From positions 35,738 to 99,737 of IMG/VR virus record IMGVR_UViG_3300044922_000409: a DNA stretch of 64,000 nt; one strand, 5' to 3'. A program made the translations under genes and the position numbers. The notes under the pieces are model-generated. The model saw nothing but the letters and a program-made list of their open reading frames with translations. It had not been told where the DNA came from and did not search any database. Origin of the DNA: a virus. Positions 39,574 through 45,441 of the stretch are shown one piece after another. How positions within the stretch are numbered: the stretch's first letter is position 1; each line of letters opens with the position of its first letter.

Positions 39574-40412
39574 TATGTTCCCCAACCGTTGCCAAATAGT
39601 GGAAGATGTAGCCTATCACTATATCGCAATCCATATTTTAATGCAAGTTCTGCTACTGCTTTGTTGTTTAAATGATAAACATCTTCAACACCGCCAACTG
39701 GCATTAAATAAACATCACCTCTAAAACCAGCTGCTCTATACCATTCTAATGCTTCTAGAGCTTCAATAACATCTTCTTTAGTTGCAACTACAAATTTTAA
39801 AAATGAACCATAACTTGATAGTTGGTACTCAGTTACAATTTCAGGACAAATTGCCTTATCTTTTAGTTCTCCGCTTACACTTAGCTTAGGACTAATTGAA
39901 AATGTTACTTGATATCGTCTTTTTCCAAATATGTAATCTTCTAATTCTTCTGATAATACTTGTGTGCCGTTAGTTTCAAACGTAATGTTTTTTAAGTCTT
40001 CTAACTTTGGATGATTTAACAATTCTGGATATATCTTTTGCCATCCAGGTAACAATGGTTCACCTCCTGTAATTACTAAGTGTACATTACCCCATCTTTT
40101 ATTAGGTAGCAGATTAATCATTTTATCTGCAATTTCATCGATAGTCATTATAGGACTTAACTGTTTAAATTTTGGATGCCAGCTTGCATAACTGTCACAC
40201 CCGGTAGTTACTAATGGTAGTTCATCATATGAATGATATTGTATACCATTATTAGCAATTGCATCTGCTTGTACACTTAGTTCACCTTTAGGCATACCAA
40301 ACCCTCTACAAGAAAAATTGCACCCAAACGTTCTAAGGAACACACTTGGCACTCCCATAAATCTACCCTCACCTTGTAATGAGTAAAATATTTCTGATAC
40401 TTTAAGTGTCAT
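39573..40412 (-). CDS. queE: 7-carboxy-7-deazaguanine synthase-like radical SAM enzyme
   Basis: QueE converts 6-carboxytetrahydropterin to 7-carboxy-7-deazaguanine. 279 residues. Substrate-binding Q13-G-E-G16 and the SAM-binding G116-G-E-P119 are clear. The iron-sulfur motif is unusual. Canonical QueE has C-x3-C-x2-C-D; here C31-N-F-S-C35 is followed by 36 residues (R-G-F-G-M-P-K-G-E-L and so on) before C72-D-S-Y-A-S-W, which matches the usual third Cys plus the Asp and aromatic residues after it. So an insert appears to sit inside the cluster loop. FolE is upstream with one gene between, and all three overlap or nearly touch. Confident as QueE family; exact activity inferred. Confidence 0.87.
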   Translation of the reverse strand: MTLKVSEIFYSLQGEGRFMGVPSVFLRTFGCNFSCRGFGMPKGELSVQADAIANNGIQYHSYDELPLVTTGCDSYASWHPKFKQLSPIMTIDEIADKMINLLPNKRWGNVHLVITGGEPLLPGWQKIYPELLNHPKLEDLKNITFETNGTQVLSEELEDYIFGKRRYQVTFSISPKLSVSGELKDKAICPEIVTEYQLSSYGSFLKFVVATKEDVIEALEALEWYRAAGFRGDVYLMPVGGVEDVYHLNNKAVAELALKYGLRYSDRLHLPLFGNGWGT

Positions 40413-40852
40413 TTGTTATCCTGTGTTAATTGTTTACGAAACTCGTAGCAATCTTTAACTGCAGACGTTAATGCGTCTGCATAATTTAATGTTTGTTGTT
40501 CAGACATTATAGTCGATTGTTGATATTTAAGATAACCATCAAACCACAAATTCCATGTAATTTTACAACGATGATGAAATCCATTAAGAAAACTTAATGT
40601 AGTATATGCAACCGTACTTAAAAATACATTTTTGATTTTATAAGTTTCTGCAACATCGAATGGTCTATCCCAATATGCAGTTTTTTGTGTAGTAAAGGTA
40701 GTTACTGTAACATTAAATTCATCAGCTTCTACCATAAACTCGATATCATCATCTTCGTTACCGCATTTGCATTTAATTGCATACATTTTACTATCACCCC
40801 AGTCATTTGTTTGCATAATGCCTACTGCTGGAATTTGTGGTGTTAATTTCAT
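40409..40852 (-). CDS. Hypothetical protein, 147 residues, between folE and queE
   Basis: Not recognised. Carries a C-K-C-G motif near residue 28, with other Cys (R-C-K-I-T-W; D-C-Y-E-F) far away, and a beta-rich centre. AAGGAG lies ahead of the ATG. It overlaps queE by four bases and sits eight bases after folE, so it is co-expressed with the two deazaguanine genes. It has no PTPS/QueD motif. Could be an accessory protein of the pathway or an unrelated small gene. Confidence 0.65.
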   Translation of the reverse strand: MKLTPQIPAVGIMQTNDWGDSKMYAIKCKCGNEDDDIEFMVEADEFNVTVTTFTTQKTAYWDRPFDVAETYKIKNVFLSTVAYTTLSFLNGFHHRCKITWNLWFDGYLKYQQSTIMSEQQTLNYADALTSAVKDCYEFRKQLTQDNK

Positions 40853-40860
40853 AAATCTCC

Positions 40861-41532
40861 TTATTTGTTTACAATACTCATAAATTCTGCACGAGTAGTT
40901 GGATCGTTTTTAAATGCACCACCTAACTTACTAGTAATAGTAGTGCTACCTGTGTCTTCTACACCTCTTGCGGCAACACAATAATGTTTTGCATCGATAA
41001 CTACTGCAATATTATCAGTATCTAAGATGTATTCTAATGCGTGGAATACTTGTTCTGTTAATCTTTCTTGTACTTGTGGACGTTTTGAAAAGTATTCAAC
41101 TACGCGGTTAATTTTGCTTAGACCAAGTACAACGTCGTTTGGAATATAACCAACTGTTGCAAATCCATCAATTACTACAAAATGATGTTCGCAATTACTT
41201 TGCACGTTAATGTTGCGTTCAATTAACATTTCATTGTACCCCATTTTATTTTGTATAGTAGTACACTTTGGAAATGCGTCATAATCAAGGCCCCAAAATA
41301 TTTCGTTAACGAACATTTTTGCAACTCGTTTAGGAGTGTCTGCTAAACTGTCATCTAATAAGTCTAACCCTAATGTTACCATAATATCATAAAACTTATC
41401 CTGAATGATATTAATTTTTTCTGATGTTGTTAATATTTTTTCAGTCACTGGTGTTTCAACACCTAAACTTACTAAATGATTGTGTATTGCTAAACCTAAT
41501 GCTGGATCTGTTTTTAATTTATTAAAGCTCAT
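40861..41532 (-). CDS. folE: GTP cyclohydrolase I
   Basis: Opens GTP to 7,8-dihydroneopterin triphosphate, the first step to folate and to 7-deazaguanine. 223 residues, normal for the family (E. coli 222). Zinc ligands are C114 and H117 in C-E-H-H and C185 in A-K-H-Y-C-V-A-A-R-G-V. S-T-T-I-T-S (196-201) and the G-Y-I-P segment also match. With queE downstream, the pathway use is probably 7-deazaguanine for DNA, with ThyX folate supply as the alternative. Its own consensus promoter is just upstream. Confidence 0.95.
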   Translation of the reverse strand: MSFNKLKTDPALGLAIHNHLVSLGVETPVTEKILTTSEKINIIQDKFYDIMVTLGLDLLDDSLADTPKRVAKMFVNEIFWGLDYDAFPKCTTIQNKMGYNEMLIERNINVQSNCEHHFVVIDGFATVGYIPNDVVLGLSKINRVVEYFSKRPQVQERLTEQVFHALEYILDTDNIAVVIDAKHYCVAARGVEDTGSTTITSKLGGAFKNDPTTRAEFMSIVNK

Positions 41533-41558
41533 TTTTAATTCCTTGTTTGTAAGTGTAC

Positions 41559-41587
41559 ATTATACAGTAGTATTTAGGTTTTGTCAA
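41559..41587 (-). promoter_or_regulatory. Sigma70-type promoter for folE
   Basis: Minus strand TTGACA (41587-41582), 17-base spacer, TATAAT (41564-41559), then AAGGA 5-10 bases before the folE ATG at 41532. Both boxes match consensus. The -35 box lies inside the end of the upstream 55-residue gene. Confidence 0.88.
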
Positions 41588-41741
41588 TTGTTTTAAACAT
41601 TGCTAATTCATCTTGTAAGTATTCTACGTAATCTTGAAGTCCGGACAACATACGAGGATCACCGGTACCGGCATGTTTGTCAATATCATTTTTTACATTT
41701 TTAATTTTTTCTTGTAGTTCTTCTTTAGTTAAATCTGTCAT
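41574..41741 (-). CDS. Small hypothetical protein, 55 residues
   Basis: Short frame starting M-T-D-L-T-K-E-E-L-Q-E-K-I-K and ending L-A-M-F-K-T-I-D-K-T. Helical and strongly charged, with a G-T-G-D-P-R turn in the middle, suggesting a helical hairpin. A strong GGAGGG ribosome site precedes the ATG. It overlaps the upstream 110-residue gene by 17 bases, and the folE promoter begins within its last codons. Function unknown. Confidence 0.7.
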   Translation of the reverse strand: MTDLTKEELQEKIKNVKNDIDKHAGTGDPRMLSGLQDYVEYLQDELAMFKTIDKT

Positions 41742-42057
41742 TGTTTCCCTCCGATCTTGCTATTTCTAAAAACATTTTATATTTTTCATATGCTGCGTTA
41801 ACAGTTGGATTAGAATCTCTAACATACATATCTTCATAATGTTTTTTATTCCATTCTTCACATTTTTCAGCTTTGTCGATCAACTTTATAAAATCTTTCT
41901 CGTTTAATTTAACAGTTAAAGACCTCGTAACGTTTGCTCGTTCGCTTGGAATTGATGCCTTTGACCAATCTATCGAATAAGTGTTATCTGCAGAATAATA
42001 TTGTTCAATGTCTATGCTTCGTATACCGTATTTCTGTGTTATTTCGGATAGTTCCAT
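41725..42057 (-). CDS. Hypothetical protein, 110 residues
   Basis: Not recognised. Starts M-E-L-S-E-I-T-Q-K-Y-G, then a beta-type middle (R-S-L-T-V-K-L-N) and a long charged helix. I chose the ATG at 42057, which overlaps the stop of the upstream phosphoribosyltransferase (TAATG), rather than a TTG eight codons earlier. Translationally coupled to its neighbours. Confidence 0.65.
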   Translation of the reverse strand: MELSEITQKYGIRSIDIEQYYSADNTYSIDWSKASIPSERANVTRSLTVKLNEKDFIKLIDKAEKCEEWNKKHYEDMYVRDSNPTVNAAYEKYKMFLEIARSEGNNDRFN

Positions 42058-42587
42058 TACTTTTTCCAGTAGTTTTCCCAAGGAAAGTCAATCCATATAG
42101 GATCTTCTCGTTTGTCAAATTCTTCTGCGCAATAATCAACATGCGCGTTACTTGCAGCATTATCAAATATTACAGCAAATCTTACATTCCTGTGCCACAC
42201 ATCATGATCCCATCGTATATCATTTGGTAAACACAATGATTTCCAATCTTCTTTAATCCAATCAAGTGTTGCACCTGAGTCATTAATATCATCAACAATT
42301 AGAATGTTTTTAGCTAGACCAACACTTGCTAATTCATCATCAGTGACTCCAAATGCATCACACGCCATCCATGCATTGTGTTCATTATCATCCGGATGAT
42401 CACGTAAGCTAACGTGTAATGTTAACATTTTAACACCTAGGTATTGGCTTAGTAAGTTCGCGGGGATAAGTCCCCCGCGTGTAATGCCTACAATATAATC
42501 TGGTTTCCACTCGTCTTTTTGTATTTGACGTGCAATTTCCAATGCTGCACCTTCTAATTGTTTCCAACTGTATTTTACTACTTTCAT
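42057..42587 (-). CDS. Type I phosphoribosyltransferase
   Basis: 176-residue purine-type phosphoribosyltransferase. The PRPP-binding loop is I-L-I-V-D-D-I-N-D-S-G-A-T (95-107), and I-V-G-I-T-R-G-G-L-I-P (32-42) is the usual PP-binding loop of xanthine/hypoxanthine enzymes. It would join a purine base to PRPP. In a phage with folE and queE nearby it may serve nucleotide salvage or a modified-base branch, but the substrate cannot be told from sequence. ATG overlaps the stop of the upstream gene by four bases. Confidence 0.85.
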   Translation of the reverse strand: MKVVKYSWKQLEGAALEIARQIQKDEWKPDYIVGITRGGLIPANLLSQYLGVKMLTLHVSLRDHPDDNEHNAWMACDAFGVTDDELASVGLAKNILIVDDINDSGATLDWIKEDWKSLCLPNDIRWDHDVWHRNVRFAVIFDNAASNAHVDYCAEEFDKREDPIWIDFPWENYWKK

Positions 42588-43036
42588 TCGTCGTCCTTTG
42601 GAAGTATGCTGTCTTCGTAACAGATTGTGTAAATTGATTTTAAATTCTCATATGCTTTGTCTAGGCCAGGGTAATCATTGCATAGTTTTCTGAATGCATT
42701 CCATTCAGGAAAGTTATCTTCAAATGGTTTACCATATGCAGCCCAACTAGAAGTAGACCAAGTATTTCCTCCTATTCCGTTATATGCGTAATAGTTACTT
42801 GTTAAATTAGTAGAATTAAATCCGGTTATAGTATTATGGCCATACATGCCATTACTTCCAGTGATAGTAATTGTATCACTCGCTGCTGTTCCACACATAA
42901 CATTTGACGCTGTATATGCTGATAATGTACTGGCATCAAACGCAGGTATACTGTAACGTGTTGGATCCCCATCCATAGTAAATGTAATAGTATCAGATCC
43001 GGTTGATGTAGTAATAGTATCATTTAAAGTTGTCAT
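42584..43036 (-). CDS. Hypothetical Ser/Thr-rich protein, 150 residues
   Basis: Two-part protein. The first 95 residues are Thr/Ser/Gly/Asn-rich and beta-like (T-T-S-T-G-S-D-T-I-T-F). The last 50 (W-N-A-F-R-K-L-C-N-D-Y-P-G-L-D-K-A-Y-E-N) are helical and acidic. That C-terminal type is common in small proteins of T4-like aquatic phages. The second ATG (43036), with AAGG seven bases ahead, is chosen over one five codons earlier. Overlaps the glycosyltransferase gene end by 17 bases. Function unknown. Confidence 0.62.
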   Translation of the reverse strand: MTTLNDTITTSTGSDTITFTMDGDPTRYSIPAFDASTLSAYTASNVMCGTAASDTITITGSNGMYGHNTITGFNSTNLTSNYYAYNGIGGNTWSTSSWAAYGKPFEDNFPEWNAFRKLCNDYPGLDKAYENLKSIYTICYEDSILPKDDE

Positions 43037-44120
43037 ATAATACCCTTGCATTAAAAAATTCTTTTGTTAAGTAATCTGCTTGTTTTTTAATATGCAACGC
43101 ATATTCGTCGTATTTTTCTATATAATTAATAATTTGATTACATAAATCAAAACTGTGTGCCTCGTAATCTGCAAAACATTCAGTCCACTGTGATGGATAT
43201 TTAAAATGATACATATACATTTCTTTATAGCTAAGTCTGTTAGGCACCATTGGTATAGCTCCAAGTAATGCACCTTCATAACAACTAATGCCTAGTGTTT
43301 CTTGTAAATTAGCACTAAACACAATCTTTGCTTCACTTAACAATTTATGATATTCGTCTTTAGTAAGTGTTTCTTCTTGGCATATAACAAAGTCATATTG
43401 TGGTAATTGATCTTTTAATGCTTTAAAAATATCAACTTGTTTTTCTGATGCAATTCTGTGCGGAAACACGATTAAATCACGTTTCTCTGCATTTAAATAT
43501 GGTGTAAGTTCGTCGGCTAAATATTCCATTGGCCATCCAGTGCGAACAATTTTACCATCGTCGTACCTTTCATTCCAATCTTCGTCAAACCACGGATTTT
43601 CACTAATCATGCCGTTGTTTAATAGTTGCTCCATAAACATTCTCACATGAAATTCTGTTGCAAAATAATTATGATCAAATGATGCATAATAACTTTTTTC
43701 AGCAAGTTTAACCCAACCGTGATCAATCCCACCTAAAAAATCATGTTTGTCATAACTGCCAGCATGCCACAGTCCGTGAAATGTCCAATTTAATCTCATC
43801 AAATCTTTAATATATTTTAAATTTATAATTGCTGGATTCCAAGCATCTGTAAATAAGAAATGATCATTAGTTGTTGATTTATCATAATTTTTTAAAAATC
43901 CAACAAGTTGCGATCCCTTCCATACGTTAGTGTCTATAAAGTTTAAGAATGCACCGGGTGTTACATCTGATGATTGTTGATCACCAGTAATTTGAATAAT
44001 GTTAAAGTTATCGCCAAGTTGTTTTTTAAGTTGTTTAGGTATATATTCAAACCATTGACTAGTATAGCGAGTGTCAAGTGGTTCAAGTGCAAAAATCCAA
44101 ATAGTAGGTTTTATTTTCAA
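43020..44120 (-). CDS. Glycosyltransferase, GT-B fold, TTG start
   Basis: 366-residue GT-B-type glycosyltransferase. The C-terminal half shows the nucleotide-sugar site: D-L-I-V-F-P-H-R (about 240) followed by L-L-S-E-A-K-I-V-F-S-A-N-L-Q-E-T-L-G-I-S-C-Y-E-G-A-L-L-G split over residues 268-290, with the E-x7-E spacing of GT4-like enzymes. Translation would begin at TTG, 6 bases after a strong AGGAG. It lies between the deazaguanine genes (DpdA and QueD-like upstream, FolE and QueE downstream), so it may glycosylate DNA, as T4 glucosyltransferases do, or a virion or host target. Substrate unknown. Confidence 0.75.
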   Translation of the reverse strand: MKIKPTIWIFALEPLDTRYTSQWFEYIPKQLKKQLGDNFNIIQITGDQQSSDVTPGAFLNFIDTNVWKGSQLVGFLKNYDKSTTNDHFLFTDAWNPAIINLKYIKDLMRLNWTFHGLWHAGSYDKHDFLGGIDHGWVKLAEKSYYASFDHNYFATEFHVRMFMEQLLNNGMISENPWFDEDWNERYDDGKIVRTGWPMEYLADELTPYLNAEKRDLIVFPHRIASEKQVDIFKALKDQLPQYDFVICQEETLTKDEYHKLLSEAKIVFSANLQETLGISCYEGALLGAIPMVPNRLSYKEMYMYHFKYPSQWTECFADYEAHSFDLCNQIINYIEKYDEYALHIKKQADYLTKEFFNARVLYDNFK

Positions 44121-44136
44121 AATAAACTCCTGTTAT

Positions 44137-44158
44137 GAAAGCTCCAAAAGGAGCTTTC
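44137..44158 (-). other. Hairpin between the 84-residue gene and the glycosyltransferase
   Basis: GAAAGCTCC, loop of four, GGAGCTTTC: perfect 9-bp stem. On the minus strand it ends 8 bases before the AGGAG of the glycosyltransferase. No T run follows, so it is not a classic terminator; it may be a processing or translation-control element. Confidence 0.65.
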
Positions 44159-44175
44159 GTGGTTAATATTAAATG

Positions 44176-44430
44176 TTATGATTTTTTATAATTGTTAGTT
44201 TTTGGTCTAACATTATTGGGCCATGGTTTATTGCCCTGGTATGGTTTTCTAGGACGCTTACTTGCCATATACGCACCATACGATTTAGTATCTTTGCGAT
44301 ACAAATCTGCTGGATCAAATTTACGTAATTCAATTCTACAAAAGTCACGAAATGCTTCAAGATCTTCAAAGATTTTAACAACATCTGGACGACTTTCAAA
44401 GTATGAGAATGTTTTGTAATTTTTAGCCAT
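44176..44430 (-). CDS. Small basic hypothetical protein, 84 residues
   Basis: Not assigned. Starts M-A-K-N-Y-K-T-F-S-Y-F-E-S-R-P-D-V, followed by a helical stretch and a very basic, Pro-rich tail (A-S-K-R-P-R-K-P-Y-Q-G-N-K-P). The tail suggests nucleic-acid binding (inference). A perfect T4 late promoter octamer lies about 100 bases upstream, with a strong hairpin in the leader. Another overlapping frame (44169-44510) was rejected. Probably a late, possibly DNA-associated, protein. Confidence 0.65.
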   Translation of the reverse strand: MAKNYKTFSYFESRPDVVKIFEDLEAFRDFCRIELRKFDPADLYRKDTKSYGAYMASKRPRKPYQGNKPWPNNVRPKTNNYKKS

Positions 44431-44465
44431 TTTATTTTCTTCCGTTTTATAATAAAGTTATGGTA

Positions 44466-44496
44466 GTATATACTAACAACCTCTGTTAGTGTATAC
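44466..44496 (-). other. Leader hairpin upstream of the 84-residue gene
   Basis: Arms GTATATACTAAC and GTTAGTGTATAC around a 7-base loop: 11 of 12 pairs are Watson-Crick. It lies between the late promoter motif (44529-44536) and the ATG at 44430, so it would be in the mRNA leader. It may stabilise the message or regulate translation; no U run follows. Confidence 0.7.
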
Positions 44497-44528
44497 TGTA
44501 AATTGTACATCTGGTTTAATACTAGGTT

Positions 44529-44536
44529 TATTTATA
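44529..44536 (-). promoter_or_regulatory. T4-type late promoter
   Basis: TATAAATA on the minus strand, an exact match to the T4 late promoter element, in the 130-base gap between the QueD-like gene and the 84-residue gene. No other frame occupies this gap. It would drive the 84-residue gene and possibly the glycosyltransferase late in infection. Confidence 0.7.
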
Positions 44537-44560
44537 CATGAGTTTTACATGTGATTAGTT

Positions 44561-44920
44561 TTAGTTGTATTCGGTATATGATCCATTTTCACCATCTTCA
44601 GAAACTTCAATCCACACTTCTTTATGTGGGTATTCATCTTTTATGTTCCAGTATAAATCATTGCTTATCATTTCACAACTTTTATTATCTAATGATAATG
44701 TTGAAGTAATGTACAATGATTCTAACCATCTTTTAAATTGTATAAACTCTACATCTCTGTCATCATGTGTAACTTCAAGCCATACTTTAAAATGAAATAT
44801 GTGTCTATGCGGGTGTCCTAAAAACGATACATCTGCTAAGTTAGGATCAGTTAGTGCTGCAGGATAACAATGGATTCCTTCTTTCTTAAAAGTGACCCAG
44901 ATCATTTGTTTATTAATCAT
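44561..44920 (-). CDS. T-fold protein, putative 6-carboxytetrahydropterin synthase (QueD)-like
   Basis: 119 residues, the usual size of QueD (about 120). The order of features fits the PTPS/QueD fold: G-I-H-C-Y-P-A-A near residues 15-22 (compare F-x-A-A-H), then H-P-H-R-H-I-F-H-F-K-V-W-L-E-V (36-50, compare H-G-H-x-F-x-V-x-L-E-I), V-E-F-I-Q-F-K (compare D-F-x-E-L-K), N-K-S-C-E-M-I (compare N-P-T-S-E-V) and V-S-E-D-G-E-N-G (compare V-x-E-T). The zinc His set is plausible; the catalytic Cys of QueD is not in its usual place. FolE and QueE, the steps before and after, are in the same region. Similarity is my reading of motifs, not an alignment. Confidence 0.55.
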   Translation of the reverse strand: MINKQMIWVTFKKEGIHCYPAALTDPNLADVSFLGHPHRHIFHFKVWLEVTHDDRDVEFIQFKRWLESLYITSTLSLDNKSCEMISNDLYWNIKDEYPHKEVWIEVSEDGENGSYTEYN

Positions 44921-45441
44921 TTAAGTACCTTGTCGTTATTATAGTTAAACCAGTTAGTGAACTTCTTGTGATCTTGTAGATCGTGCAAGCTATGTGTCCA
45001 CACGCCGGGGTTAGTTGCGTTAAATGTAGTGTCGTCAATCTTAACCATTGTATTATAACTCCAATCCTTAATATTTGCAACCGGAATTCTAATTTGTGGT
45101 ATAAAATTATTATACTTGCATAAATTAGTATTTGTGTTAAAATCGATTACTGCTGTAAATGGAATATCTAATGAACACAGTTTTCCTGTTTTTAAAAAGT
45201 GCGCAATAGTGTTATTCCAGTTGAGCCATGCACCTGGTGTATCTGGATTAAAACTATGGTTTGCACCAAAGAAGATATGTGTAATATCCTCTGTAGTATC
45301 TAACCGGTAATGGATTGCTTCTGTAGTTTGAATACCAACAATAAATAATGTTTTTAAACCATATGCTGGAGTATGCTCTACTTCATCTCCAACAAAAAAT
45401 TTAGCAGTGTTAGTAGTTGTGTTGTTGTATGTTCTATTCAT
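44917..45441 (-). CDS. Unknown protein, 174 residues, between dpdA-like and queD-like genes
   Basis: Not recognised. Begins with an Asn/Thr-rich tail, then F-V-G-D-E-V-E-H-T-P-A-Y-G-L-K-T-L-F-I-V-G (about 16-36). It contains an internal repeat: F-N-P-D-T-P-G-A-W (64-72) and F-N-A-T-N-P-G-V-W (about 139-147), each followed by a segment rich in Trp/His/Phe. It overlaps the genes on both sides (eight and four bases), so it is translated with the DpdA-like and T-fold proteins. This argues for a role in the same modification pathway, perhaps as a partner of the transglycosylase. Confidence 0.7.
   Translation of the reverse strand: MNRTYNNTTTNTAKFFVGDEVEHTPAYGLKTLFIVGIQTTEAIHYRLDTTEDITHIFFGANHSFNPDTPGAWLNWNNTIAHFLKTGKLCSLDIPFTAVIDFNTNTNLCKYNNFIPQIRIPVANIKDWSYNTMVKIDDTTFNATNPGVWTHSLHDLQDHKKFTNWFNYNNDKVLK

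Noticed and set aside
40409-40852. Assigning the gene between folE and queE as QueD or QueC
   Set aside because: Its neighbourhood suggests it, but there is no H-x-H T-fold pattern and no ATP-pyrophosphatase S-G-G-x-D-S motif.
44137-44158. Possible intrinsic terminator before the glycosyltransferase gene
   Set aside because: Perfect hairpin but no T run on the minus strand; kept only as an unassigned hairpin.
44169-44510. 113-residue minus-strand frame overlapping the 84-residue gene
   Set aside because: It shares its DNA with the 84-residue frame, which has the better composition and an ATG downstream of the leader; the longer frame would cross the hairpin and has no good ribosome site.
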